A DNA stretch of 64,000 bases, from the NCBI GenBank assembly GCA_034231615.1, contig CM067315.1:12659392-12723391 (forward strand). The letters are read 5' to 3'. Positions 9,712 through 20,499 of this stretch are shown here, piece after piece (within the stretch, counting starts at the first letter, position 1; every line of letters starts with the position of its first letter). Under the pieces are notes generated by a model. The model made no database searches and had not been told where the DNA came from. It saw only the letters and a list, made by a program, of their open reading frames with translations. A program made the position numbers and the translations under genes. This DNA is from Meghimatium bilineatum (lineage: Eukaryota; Mollusca; Gastropoda; Stylommatophora; Philomycidae).

Positions 9712-10587
9712 GTCGCCCTGGGTAGCAAAGCCGACGCCTATAAAACTTGTGGGAAAGAGTTTAAACGCGTATATACACTGCGTAGACATTGTCAGAATTT
9801 GCACATTAAGCGTCGATATAACTGTTCTGTTTGTAAGCGTGACTATTCTGATATTGCGTCTTTACAGCGGCACGTAAAGAAACACCAAGAACAAATGAAC
9901 GGGCGTGTTGGTCATGCATCCGCGCCAGTTACACCACTAACGTTATCAGTTTCACCCCCACATATGACTGGCTCTTCATTAGCAGCAGTTTTGGAAATTA
10001 CATCGCCCTTGTCGCTGTCTGCTACCTCTGAAAACAGTGTACCTCCATTATCACAACAATCACTACTACCAGACAATAACGGCACCATAAGAGCACTAAC
10101 ACCACGGGCACCTAACTCACCCCACTTCGATTTTTTAGCTGGTTTACCATTAGACATACACCAAATATATATCGATAATTGGTCAACTATACATACACAT
10201 ATCACAGTTCGTAAGTCCAGCGCGACTTACACGTTTTTTCATCCCCCAACGATACCTCATATACAAGACTGGAATGAGGTTCTAAGACCCATGTTCACTG
10301 ACCAAACTAAGCGGTTCAAAGTGAACTTTTCCAAACATTTGATATTACGGCATCGAGAGACATTAGAAGCAAGATTTTTTCACGGCTCAGTTAACAATTC
10401 AGCTGTTTTAGAGTACCCACCGCTGATAAATAATAGACACGACTTTGACCTCTTTGTTCAGAAAGTTAACGAAGCTGACCCTATGAATGTTGCCCAGAAT
10501 ACGCGGCCAAATACCAAATATCAGCTGGAGAACATTGTGGGAACTTCTTTCGACTTATATTTTATAAACGACCATCCGTTGGGTTGA
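9712..10587 (+). CDS. C2H2 zinc-finger protein, right copy (terminal exon)
   Basis: The open frame runs from just after a TAA at 9661-9663 to TGA at 10585-10587, but no ATG precedes the fingers, so I start at the acceptor-like CAG at 9709-9711. An ATG at residue 62 would lose both fingers. Finger 1 (residues 10-31) has Tyr10 in place of the first cysteine. Finger 2 (residues 38-58) is a canonical C-x2-C-x12-H-x3-H. After a Ser/Thr/Pro linker comes a C-terminal block containing NFSKHLILRHRET, RPNTKYQLENIVG and FINDHPLG. Residues 19, 222 and 245 are Arg, Phe and Phe here. Divergently oriented to its twin around the central spacer. Likely a nuclear DNA-binding protein (inference from the fingers); partner and target unknown. 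Confidence 0.7.
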   Translation, partial: VALGSKADAYKTCGKEFKRVYTLRRHCQNLHIKRRYNCSVCKRDYSDIASLQRHVKKHQEQMNGRVGHASAPVTPLTLSVSPPHMTGSSLAAVLEITSPLSLSATSENSVPPLSQQSLLPDNNGTIRALTPRAPNSPHFDFLAGLPLDIHQIYIDNWSTIHTHITVRKSSATYTFFHPPTIPHIQDWNEVLRPMFTDQTKRFKVNFSKHLILRHRETLEARFFHGSVNNSAVLEYPPLINNRHDFDLFVQKVNEADPMNVAQNTRPNTKYQLENIVGTSFDLYFINDHPLG

Positions 10588-10696
10588 GTGTTTAGACAAC
10601 CGACACAACCAATTGAAGCTGTTCTTATAGATAGTAAATGCTGACACCAACATATGCCCCTTTCTAACTATGCTATGTATGTCGTTCAAATGATTC

Positions 10697-10702
10697 AATA
10701 AA
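10697..10702 (+). terminator. Poly(A) signal of right zinc-finger gene
   Basis: AATAAA 110 bp downstream of the stop codon, mirroring 8176-8181. Confidence 0.55.
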
Positions 10703-11158
10703 CCATTATGAGGCAACCTGCGTTGTTAAATTTTTCTGTGAATGTCTTTTCTGTATTTGTCAGTATTTTTTAATATGTGCTTGTCTTTTAAAAAAATATA
10801 TTGTCGAGTTTAGCTTGGTGTATATATTTGTCTATAACTGGGAAATATACGCAAACCATAACCAACAACAACGCCTCTTATATTGTATCGGTATTTAGTT
10901 GTAAGAAATGTGTCAGTTGTTCCTAGCCAGATAGTCCTGTATCAGGGTTTTTTTTTTTAGTCGTGTTGGTGTTAATAACGAATATTATATTAGTATGGCT
11001 TGTTAGTATGGTGATATCCGGATGAGCTATTAACAGGGTGTAGTGTCCTAGGTCATTGTCATGGGTAACAACAGGAGCTATCGGCCCTGGCTAATGTCAT
11101 GTGATATCACCCGGGTTATTGCAAGGTATTTGCGAAACGCGGTCTGCCTAATTGTGAA

Positions 11159-13419
11159 AAGTGGTTAAATGCCTTATGTTTTTTAGTGTAAACGTATTGT
11201 AATGTGGTTTCATATAACCTGATAATATAGAAAACTAATAAAACATGTCGTTTGTCAATTGAAAAGTGTTTAAATCGGGTTAGCTAGCTGTGAAAAGTGA
11301 TAAAACATGACCTTCGTCGTTTGGAAATATGCAATATGAAGCCGGTTGGTGCATAAAAATAGGAAAATTTGCAGTGTAAGTCTAGTGAACCACCACGCAA
11401 TGCTTTTGGTAATACCAACAATTGTTAAATGCTGTTTGCCTAGTTGTGAACAGTGATAAAACATGACTTCTGTCATTTGAATATATGTAATATTAAACAT
11501 GTTGGTACATAAAACCACTGTAATTTGTCCTTGTAAGTCTAGAGACAGGTGAAATAGTGACTTTACTCATTGTGAAAACTACGAAAAACAGCATGTCTAG
11601 CTGTCAAAAGTGATAAATGCGTTGTGTTTGTTATGTTGTTAATGGCAACGTACTGAAAAATAGCTTTGTATGGTATCATAACTTAGACATGTGATAAAAC
11701 ATAACGAAAATCACTCAATTCGGATTGTGTAATTGCAAAAATAGTAATGACTGTTGAAAGCACACAAATAAAACACGGTAAATGTGTTATCATGTTTGTG
11801 CAAAAAATACTGAAATATGGGTTTGTATGGTATCTAATTTAGATAAATACTGATAAAACATAACGAACATCACTAAAATTGATAAATACCGCAGGCCCAC
11901 AAATAAAAACATGCTAAAATGTGTTATATTGTTAGTGGCAGCGTACTGAAAATGGTTTCTTTTGGTATGATAACATAGTAAAATTGGGTTGGTTACTTGT
12001 GAAAAAAAAAATAATTAAATGATGTACTTACACAAATTCAAAAATGGAACCGTGTTTTGTATCTAAATGGCGTGAAATGCGCAACTGTAAGTATTGAAAA
12101 GAGATAAATACTGTCTGATCACACTGAAAGCTACCACCAACTTGCCTTGTTGTGAAAAAGTGATAAGTGATTATCCAACAGATAAAAACATGTCAAAAGT
12201 TGTTATGTTGTTAATGGCAACGTACTGAAAAATAGCTTCGTATGGTATCATAACTTAGACATGTGATAAAACATAACGAAAATCACCCAATTCGGCTTGT
12301 GTAATTGCAAAAAATAGTAATAACGGTTGAAAGCGAATAAATAAAACATGGTAAATGTGTTATGGTATTTGTGCAAAAGTACTGAAATATGGGTTTGTAT
12401 GGTATCTAATTTAGATAACTACTGATAAAACATAACGAACATCACTAAAATTGATAAATACCGAAGGTCACAAATAAAAACATGGCAAAATGTGTTATGT
12501 TGTTAGTGGCAACGTACTGAAAAATGGGTTCTTTTAGTGTGATAACATAGTAAAAGTGGGTTGGTTACTTGTGAAAAAATTGTAAATGATGTACTTACAC
12601 AAATAAAAAAAAATGTGTTATAATGTTTGTGTAAAAGTACTGAAATATGTTTCGTGTGGTATGATAATTTAGACAAATGATAAAACATAACGAAAATCAC
12701 CCAATTCGGCTTGTGTAATTGCAAAAATAGTAATAACTGTTGAAAGCGAATAAATAAAACATGGTAAATGTGTTATGATGTTTGTGCAAAAGTACTGAAA
12801 TATGGGTTTGTATGGTATCTAATTTAGATAACTACTGATAAAACATAACGAACATCACTAAAATTGATAAATGCCGCAGGCCCACAAATAAAAACATGGC
12901 AAAATGCGTTATGTTCTTAGTGGCAACGTACTGAAAAATGGGTTCTTTTAGTGTGATAACATAGTAAAAGTGGGTTGGTTACTTGTGAAAAAATTGTAAA
13001 TGATGTACTTACACAAATAAAAAAATGTGTTATAATGTTTGTGTAAAAGTACTGAAATATATTTCGTGTGGTATGATAATTTAGACAAATGATAAAACAT
13101 AATGAAAATCACTAAAAGCAGATTGGTTAATTGTGGAAAATGGTACCTTGTAAAGTCACACAAATACAAACACGATAAAATTTGTCATGATGTTACTGCA
13201 AAAATACTGAAATGTATTTTCGTATGACAATTTAGACAACTAATAAAACAGCGAAAATCCGTATAAGTGGCTTATCTAGTTGTGAAAAAACACCAATAAA
13301 TGGTAAGTTTACACAAATAAAACTTCTCAAATGTACTATGTTGTTAGTGAGAAAGTGCTGAAATGTGTTTTCGTGTGACTTGTTAATTTCGACATCTGAT
13401 AAACACGCCGTTTGCGCTA
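11159..13419. repeat. Degenerate ~150-bp repeat field, right arm
   Basis: Mirror of 5460-7720. Confidence 0.65.
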
Positions 13420-13638
13420 ATGAAATATGTTAATAAGAAACCTTTTAGTAGAGAAAAATAACTCAAAACACAGAGAGAACATAATTGAAGCTGCACATGA
13501 GAACCTAGTTTAAGACTCTAGCGAAAATATACTAAGAATATATTGGCCCAAAGTAGACCCTGTTAGAAGTTAGTGAGACCATAATGATAATATGGTAGAA
13601 CATAGTTAAAGAGCATACAGAGACCATCAAGCGACCAT

Positions 13639-14339
13639 GGCTGAAGCGTGGCCTGAGAGAAGACTGTTTGGAGAATATTAGCTTTTGTGGTGTATATATG
13701 ACATGGGTTTTACATTTGTATGGTCAGGATTGGCCTGTGTGAGAACCACTTTAACATAACCATAAAATAATGCGAACTATTGGCCACAGACACAGAATAA
13801 TGTTTGCAGAATATTTTCTTTTGGTGTCAATGTTACGAGTTTTACATTCTCATGGTCAGGTTTTTACAACGTGATAACCACTTGAATATAAGCATAAAAT
13901 AATGATAATCATTGGCCAAAGGCACAGAAGAATGTTTGGAGAATATAGCTTTTGTTGTGTCTATATGTCAGGGGTTTTACATTGCATGGGCAAGATTTTA
14001 CAATTTGAGAACCACTTGAATATAAGTATGAAATAATGAGAACCGTTGGTCAAAGGCACAGAAGTATGTTTGCAGAATATTAGTTTTTGTGGTGTCTATA
14101 TGTCTCGGGGGTTTGCATTGTTATGGTCAGTATTTTACAATTTGAGAACCACTTGAATATAAGCACACAAAAAAGAAGTGTATGTAAGACCCCTTGATAG
14201 AGAGGTTAGCGCCTCCTAATGAATTATACACGAATCGTTGGTCATAGGACAGCAGGCTGTTAGGTTATGTCATCACAGCACAGGAACACGCCTCTATTTT
14301 TACATTGTAAGAACCACTTGAATATAACCACACAAGGGT
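13639..14339. repeat. Degenerate ~135-bp repeat field, right arm
   Basis: Mirror of 4540-5240. Confidence 0.6.
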
Positions 14340-14390
14340 AGAACCTTTGATTACACCAGCAGAAGAAGAATATTTTGTTTCCTAGGTTCA

Positions 14391-14622
14391 AATATCTCAA
14401 AATACACGTGATTATACGAATAATTATTTGTATATAATAATAATCTATAATATTACTAATAATATGTTTTTTAACAAAAATATGTTTCTAAATACAAAAA
14501 AGCTGTATCTCAAAATACACGTGATTATACGAATAATTATTTGTATATAATAATAATCTATAATATTACTAATAATATGCTTTTTAACAAAAATATGTTT
14601 CTAAATACAAAAAAAGCTGTAT
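14391..14622. repeat. 114-bp tandem duplication, right arm
   Basis: Mirror of 4257-4488. Confidence 0.8.
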
Positions 14623-14663
14623 AAGTAACAGAAAACTTTCTCTGCTTATAAAGTGCCACATAT

Positions 14664-14714
14664 GTAAAGAGAGAGAGAGAAAGAGAGAGAGAGAGCGAGA
14701 GAGAGAAAATAGTC
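14664..14714. repeat. GA microsatellite, right arm
   Basis: Mirror of the CT tract at 4165-4215, with the same interruptions. That is notable because microsatellites normally diverge fast between copies. Confidence 0.85.
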
Positions 14715-15063
14715 TTAACGTTCGTTTTAAAGAAACGCGCGCCCACTTTCAGTGTGAGCGTGCTTATCTGGTTAATTGGCACCCGCTGGGCTTCCGTGTA
14801 CTGACCACGGACTAAATTGCGATACAGAGGGTTTTAATGGTTTGCAGATGTTTGGCTTACCTGGCCTCGTCCAGCGTTATGCTACCAGCTAAAGTTAAAT
14901 AGATGTTAGTTTTATTTTCACTGTGTATTTATATAAAGCTTGCTACATAGGCATATATTTAAACGGGTTCTTCATATATTTCGTTGAACGTGTTGAATTG
15001 TTTGTTTCTTGGTTTAATTTATATGGAAATACCATTTCACGGCCATTCATTAGACACCACACA

Positions 15064-15860
15064 CGCCTGTTTGATAAATAAACCAATACAACGCATGGTT
15101 TAAATGTGGGTGCGATAGTCCACTAATCTGAACGAGACAAAATTTCTGGTGTGGAAAAGTTTCATAATTAGAATGTTGAGGTCGACACAAGGTCAGCTGA
15201 TGTATGTGTCATTTTCTTTATCTTGGATTATCAGTCTAAAGGTGAAGCACAGGTTACAAAAATTGGCCTGTTTTATAAATAAACCAATACAACGCATGGT
15301 TTAAATGTGGGTGCGATAGTCCGCTAATCTGAACGAGACAAAATTTCTGGTGTGGAAAAGTTTCTTAATTAGAATGTTGAGGTCGACACAAGTTCAGCTG
15401 ATGTATGTGTCATTTTCTTTATCTTGGATTATCAGTCTAAAGGTGAATCACAGGTTAAAAAATTGTTACAAAGTTCACTGATATTGACCTTGATGTATCA
15501 CCTTGTACCTAAAAACACTGGAAAAGTTTCAGTGGAAAACCTTATGACCACTAAACAGATAAAGTCATTTCGTGTTAAGAACCGACACACGAGGGGAAAG
15601 TGTGGGAGATAAGCATTAGAATGTTGAGGTCGACACAAGTTCAGCTGATGTATGTATCATTTTCTTTATCTTGAATTATCAGTCTAAAGGTGAAGCACAG
15701 GTTAAAAAATTGTTACAAACTTCATTGATATTGACCTTGATGTATCACCTTGTACCTAAAAACACTGGAAAAGTTTCAGTGGAAAACCTTATGACCACTA
15801 AACATATAAAGTCATTTCATGTTAAGAACCGACACACGCGGGGAAAGGGTGGGAGATAAA
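15064..15860. repeat. 247-bp and 198-bp direct repeats, right arm
   Basis: Mirror of 3019-3815. The 62-codon frames appear here on the plus strand at 15424-15612 and 15671-15859. Confidence 0.7.
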
Positions 15861-15988
15861 CCAGCGGAAAATTATTTTTTATTCAACACACCAACACAGA
15901 GAAAAATGGGGGGTTTCAGACACCCACCATACACACATACATTTTAATTCTCTAACACATACTTCACACATAATAGCAGTACCAATGC

Positions 15989-16134
15989 TATTTCTTGAAC
16001 CGGTCCATAGCTAAATAGCACAGTGGACAATTTTCAGCGGAAGAACCGGTATCCGCGCGCCCCCACCGTTGGTGGGGGTGATCCGAGCGACCCCCGATCG
16101 GGCCGGGGTGGGGTATCTCGCGCCGCCCCATCCT
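15989..16134. other. GC-rich hairpin block, right
   Basis: Mirror of 2745-2890. Confidence 0.5.
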
Positions 16135-16165
16135 ACTGGCTGACAATCTGGTGTGTTGGTGTGTC

Positions 16166-16283
16166 AATACTTTCTTCTTTGAACCATCTAAATGGTGAGC
16201 AATGGTGAGCAATGGTGAGCAATGGTGAGCAGCTCACCAATACTTTCCTCTTTGAGCCATCTAATGGTGAGCATTGGTGAGCA
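16166..16283 (-). repeat. Subterminal ATGGTGAGCA repeats, right end
   Basis: Mirror of 2596-2713. Confidence 0.7.
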
Positions 16284-16314
16284 CTACGCATCAAGTCATG
16301 CGTATATAACTACT

Positions 16315-16320
16315 CCCTTA
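16315..16320. repeat. Right target-site duplication CCCTTA
   Basis: Follows the terminal ACTACT of the right arm without a gap and matches 2559-2564 exactly. Confidence 0.85.
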
Positions 16321-16633
16321 CCCCTGCTACCATTAACCATACCTACCGTGATTAATTGTTCCCATGTTGTTATATCAAAGACTGGATAGGATTAAGTATC
16401 TCCACACTGAAACAGGGCATGGAAAGGAATGGCAGGATTTATGTGTTGATGTTTGTAAAGTGACACCGCAACGATCACGGTGAGGGTTACGGAATATTAT
16501 ATACGGATTTCTAGATACAGGGATTTGTGACGTCGCGACAAGAGTTGAATGTTAAGACAAACATTGTTGAGACTTAATTTACAATACAGTGTATTGTCTG
16601 GAGAGTGGAGAGTTTAACAGGTGAAAACTTAAT
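16321..16633. other. No recognisable gene
   Basis: Single-copy-looking flank of the palindromic element. Nothing recognised. Confidence 0.4.
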
Positions 16634-16930
16634 CTTCTTCTTCTGCGTTGTTCTCAAACTCCTGCAGATTAGCAGGATGTAGTCCATAAAAACGGAATGC
16701 GTTGTGTCATGGTTACAGATTTGCTGCGATATCTGCGCCTTTCGGCCTGACACATCCGACTTCAGCATGGCTTTGGGTCACTGACCCTATATGGGATGGG
16801 ACAGCCAACTCCATCCCATAATCTCCGTAGTCGCCTTTTATGACATGCGTGGAAGGTAAACAATGTTGCTATTGTTTGCTCCCCTTTCGGGCCCCGGTAT
16901 CACAAGGACCCCGGCAACACACGGGAAAAC
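16634..16930 (-). mobile_element. SINE with (GAA)n tail, copy 2 (near full length)
   Basis: The plus strand reads the antisense: CTTCTTCTTCTGCG, CTCCTGCAGATTAGCAGGAT, GATATCTGCGCCTTTCGGCC, ACATCCGACTTCAGCATGGC, TATATGGGATGGGACAGCC, CCTTTCGGGCCCC. About 290 bp. I cannot assign the 5' head to a tRNA, 5S or 7SL source. This copy has a small insertion (TATCACAAGGACCCC) near the head. Confidence 0.8.
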
Positions 16931-16989
16931 TTGTTAAAATGGATACAACTGAAGAAATTTTCAGCAGTATATATATATATATATATCGT

Positions 16990-17455
16990 CAAACTAAGTA
17001 AGTGAAGTAACCTCACAGCCATGCGTCAAACTAAGTAAAGTAACCTCACGGCCATGCGTCAAACTAAGTAAAGTAACCTCACGGCCATGCGTCAAACTAA
17101 GAAAGTAAAGTAACCTCACGGCCATGCGTCAAACTAAGTAAGTGAAGTAACCTTACGGCTATGCGTCAAACTAAGTAAAGTAATCTCACGGCCATGCGTC
17201 GAACTAAGTAATTAAAGTAACCTCACGGCCATGCGTCAAACTAAGTAAGTGAAGTAACCTTACGGCCATGCGTCAAACTGAGTAAAGTAATCTCACGGCC
17301 ATGCGTCGAACTAAGTAATTAAAGTAACCTCACGGCCATGCGTCAAACTAAGTAAGTGAAGTAACCTCACCCCAAGTAAGTAAAGTAACCTCACGGCCAT
17401 GCGCCAAACTAAGTGAAGTAACCTCACGGCCATTCGTCAAACGTAAGCGATGTCA
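16990..17455. repeat. 33/37-bp minisatellite
   Basis: About 13 units containing GTAACCTCACGGCCATGCGT and CAAACTAAGTAAAG. Lengths alternate because GTAAGTGAA/GTAATTAAA inserts come and go. Preceded by a short (AT)n. Confidence 0.85.
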
Positions 17456-17514
17456 CCGGCATAAAATAAATACAGACATCAAATTATTTAATATATGGCG
17501 TTTGCATGTACAAA

Positions 17515-17625
17515 CTAAGGTAAAGTATATAAAAACTAAGGTAAAGTATATAAAAACTAAGGTAAAGTATATAAAAACTAAGGTAAAGTATATAAAAACT
17601 AAGGTAAAGTATATAAAAACCATGG
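17515..17625. repeat. 21-bp minisatellite
   Basis: Five to six nearly identical copies of AAAACTAAGGTAAAGTATAT plus one base. Confidence 0.9.
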
Positions 17626-17754
17626 AATTTATGTATTGTTTAGCTTCTCACTGTATATTGATTCCTGCCGGCCACTAGTTTGCTTAATCTCGGGAGAACT
17701 TTGGCTTCCCGGTTAAAACAAAAATAAAAACTGTCAAATATTGCATGCTTTCTG

Positions 17755-18060
17755 TTATGGGATTGCATGGAGGGATTTTGCAGCTGTGAGATTTTGTAGC
17801 TGTAGGAATGTGTAGCTTTGAGATTTTGCAGCTGTGAGATTTTGTAGCTGTAGGAATGTGTAGTTTAGAGATTTTGTAGCTGTGAGAATTTGTAGTTGTG
17901 GGTTTTTGTAGCTGTGGGATTTTGTAACTGTGAGATTTTGTAGGTGTGAGATTTTCTAGCTATGCGATTTTGTAGCTGTGAGATTGTGTAGCTGTGAGAT
18001 TTTGTAGCGGTGTAATAAATGCTGCATGCGCATACTGTTGCCAATACATGTAAACAGGGT
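17755..18060 (+). repeat. 16-bp minisatellite inside a Penelope-like fragment
   Basis: Flanks: the left edge ATGGAGGGATTTTGCAGCTGTG and the right edge AATAAATGCTGCATGC are adjacent in the Penelope element at 35200-35250 (GTGAGGGATTTTGCGACTGTG then CATAAATGCCGCATGC). Between them GATTTTGTAGCTGTGA is repeated about 14 times, so the array appears to be an expansion of that Penelope segment. Confidence 0.6.
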
Positions 18061-18084
18061 GTTTAAAAAAAAATTATCCTCCGA

Positions 18085-18185
18085 CAGAAAAAAAACCCAG
18101 TCCTTACCTGGGTTCGAACACTGGAGCTCACTAGTGTAAGACCAACGCTCTAACCTCTCGGCTTCCCCGTCAACACAAATAGTTC
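18085..18185 (-). mobile_element. tRNA-derived SINE head
   Basis: On the minus strand a tRNA-like body is visible: GAGGTTAGAGCGTTGGTCTT (A-box region) and GTGTTCGAACCC (B box), ending GGACTGGG then TTTTCTGTCGGAGG. The same non-tRNA tail follows the tRNA-like body at 38095-38200, which marks a SINE family instead of a tRNA gene. No clean acceptor-stem pairing is evident. Confidence 0.6.
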
Positions 18186-18239
18186 GTGATTTCAATCCAC
18201 ATTCAAACCCCCCATATAAAAATGTCTTCAGAGAAATAT

Positions 18240-18425
18240 CGAGGGACGGCGAGCAATAGTTAGGCAGATATACAGGTGGGAGAGAAACATCTTGACATGG
18301 ACATGTTACACTCAGTTAAGTCTGACAGAGTGCACTAACAAGACAAAAAACAGGGAATATTGGAGGTCAGTTGCAGCCAACTTCATTGTAGAGACGGCGC
18401 TTAATGATGATGCTTAAAATTACAT
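18240..18425 (+). pseudogene. LINE 3' end with (ATG)n tail
   Basis: Decayed match to the end of the LINE at 38262-38720: TAGGCAGATATACAGGTGGGAG, then AGTGCACTAACAAGACAA, TTGCAGCCAACTTCATTG and GACGGCGCTTAATGATGATG. No open frame remains. Confidence 0.65.
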
Positions 18426-18439
18426 TACAATTTTTCAGC

Positions 18440-19260
18440 AAAATCGCAGAAAACAGGCCGTAAATATACAAACAGAGGGGTACTGCAACATGTAGATAAT
18501 TACCAATATCTTGGACACACAAACATAAATGATGGCAGATGAGAATAGAAATGGATAAAAGTACTTTCAATGACATGACAATATTATTTATATCTAAACA
18601 TATCACAAACAAATTAAACATGAGAACTATAGAAGGCTACATCTGTTCTACATTACTGTGTGACAGAAACATAGATAATGAACAAACAAGTATAAAACAG
18701 AATTGAAAACCTCCTCTGAGTTAAAGACTCTTTAAATAGGCATTTCACTAAGCCAAAGACTGAAGTCTCTTGGGTATGAAATAAAGCTCAGAAAAACCAC
18801 TCCACTGCATATAGGAAGTAAGAGTTAATAGCTCGTAATTCCTGAGGTTCTCAAACAAAACAAAACAAAAAGACAAAATTAATTAATTTTAGATGTTGAT
18901 ATAGTAAAGAATAGGGGGAATAAGGAAAACAAGGAGAAGAACACGAACATATACGTTCTGACAATACTACGTATGAGAACAAAAAGAATTCAAGGAAACA
19001 AATATCACACAGATAAACTATTGTGGACATCTTAAAAAACAAGACATTTTGTTGAAGACCTAAGACTTACTAAGGGGAATAATTGGTGGAGAGGGGGCAG
19101 CTAGAGTAGGCAGAGACACCCGTGGGCGGGATCCATAACGTGATAAAAAAGGTTACAGCCTAGCAAAGTGCATCACCAAAGCAAGAGTAGGCTGAGACAC
19201 CCGTGGGCGTGATCCATAACGAAATAAAACGGCTACAGCGTAGCAAAGTGCATCACCGTG
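18440..19260 (+). pseudogene. Decayed LINE RT fragment, same family
   Basis: Corresponds block by block to 63406-63978: CAATATCTTGGACACA (YLGH), TAAAAGTACTTTCAATGACA, AAACAAATTAAACATGAGAA, and the tail TAGGCAGAGACACCCGTGGG. A segment of about 78 bp at the 3' end (19105-19258) is duplicated in tandem. Many indels; no coding capacity. Confidence 0.65.
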
Positions 19261-20319
19261 TGACAGATGAAAGGATCTGCACGTGATGTCCTTGATGAAA
19301 GATCTGCACTTCGCTGACAGAATAGCAAGTGACGATGCTAGCTAGTGTCGTCAATTTAGTGTGACAATAGAACAATCTTCATCAGCGTCACAAATAAGTG
19401 TGACAATAAAACAAGATGCATGTCAAGCATCGTAGACAAGATCCTTTCTGGAACCTCTGCTGCTGTGGCCAGGTCTAAACCTGTGAAATCAAATAATCTT
19501 TCGTGACATCAAATAATCACAAAGACACTTCTTGTCTCAATATAAGAACGATTTTAATGTGAACATCAAATTCCGGAGTAACTGCTATCTCCGAGACGGA
19601 CATCAGATCATGAATATGAAATGTACATCCTGAAAACATTAATGAAACAACTCTAACACTTCCAAATGAATAACCACATGTTACGGTATAAACTTAATGA
19701 GAATAATAAAACATCTCATTCAACTCTAATCTCACTTTTTTTCAATACTAGTGCTAGACAGCCCTATGACTGTACGCCTGGGTTCCACGACAACCGCATG
19801 TGCTGTTTTGGAACTGTTCCCTCAGGAGCGAAATGCGACCACCCGGCTCGGCAGTCGATAATGCAATTCTCTTCCTAACTCAACTCCAAACTTCCTCCAA
19901 ACTTCACAAAACGTCAAACTAATCAAAGGCTTTCATTTCCCCAGAGGAAAACGTCTGACTAATCAACATTGGTCAATCTGGTCTTGCGATAAACCCACGT
20001 TGCCTCATTCCAACTTCAACCCACCAGAAAGCTTCTACGTGGTATGCTTCCCGCCTGTTTATTATCTGGCACGTTCTTAGGTAAACAAACGTTGCATTTT
20101 TCATCGTCGCTTGACCCGTTCTTAGAAAAACATACCTTTGCATTGCGTGTGAGCAGCGCCCTTAGTGACAACATTTACACAAGAGCTAAACATTCAATGT
20201 GTGGCATTTCACGCCGTCAATCTCTCGCTATATGTGAAGGGTTCTCACTTCTTACTGTGAAACCCCCTGCTTGTGAAGGGTTCCGTAACCAGATACTATC
20301 ACAACCGAAGCAATAGATA
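19261..20319. other. No recognised gene; two short open frames
   Basis: Plus-strand frames of 70 codons (19666-19878) and 90 codons (20044-20316) are present. Neither matches a family I know and both are near chance length. Short direct repeats such as GTGAAGGGTTC occur at 20235 and 20272. Confidence 0.35.
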
Positions 20320-20395
20320 GAGGATGTTGGAAGTCCGTTGCAGTTAAATTTCATCGCGAGACGACGGCATTTAAGTATGATGATAATAATACAAA
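20320..20395 (+). pseudogene. LINE 3' end fragment with (ATG)n tail
   Basis: GGATGTTGGAAGTCCGTTGC, ATTTCATCGCGAGAC and a degenerate ATGATGATAATAAT tail, a truncated match to the end at 38680-38715. Confidence 0.5.
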
Positions 20396-20499
20396 TCCAC
20401 AAGTGTCTTTACAGAGGATTGCAAATTTGATAGATTGGTCAGAAAGCCAATGCCATGACTTACCAGTTGTCACCAAAATTACAACACCCATCAATCTGA

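Larger units (their letters stand above)
9463..16314. repeat. Right arm of the 13.75-kb palindrome
   Basis: Reverse complement of 2565-9415 with one extra base and a handful of substitutions, for example at 9766, 10375-10376, 10445 and about 11143. Contents mirror the left arm. Confidence 0.92.
2559..16320. mobile_element. Giant palindromic DNA element with 6-bp target duplication
   Basis: The whole interval between two CCCTTA words is an inverted repeat. The left arm is 2565-9415, the spacer 9416-9462 and the right arm 9463-16314. Mirror pairs sum to 18879 in the outer part and 18878 in the inner part. The one-base offset is explained by a homopolymer of 10 A on the left (7921-7930) against 11 T on the right (near 10948). 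Reading found only a few substitutions, so the arms are nearly identical. The termini read AGTAGTTATATACGC inward. 6-bp duplications and AG ends are known for Polinton/Maverick elements, but no pPolB, integrase, protease or capsid frame is visible, so this would be a non-autonomous or novel fold-back element. What is seen: palindrome, duplication, two genes. Class membership is inference. Confidence 0.9.

Noticed and set aside
2565..16314. Palindrome as a sequencing artefact (missed hairpin adapter or fold-back read)
   Set aside because: An artefact would mirror right up to read ends with no biological boundary. Here both outer ends carry the same 6-bp duplication, the outer flanks differ, and the arms have several real substitutions. 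Still worth confirming with raw reads.
18085..18185. Functional tRNA gene
   Set aside because: A and B boxes are visible but the acceptor stem does not pair, and the same non-tRNA tail follows a second copy at 38095-38200, so it is a SINE head.
20044..20316. 90-codon frame as a small gene
   Set aside because: Near chance length, no domain, internal repeated word GTGAAGGGTTC, and it sits between LINE fragments.
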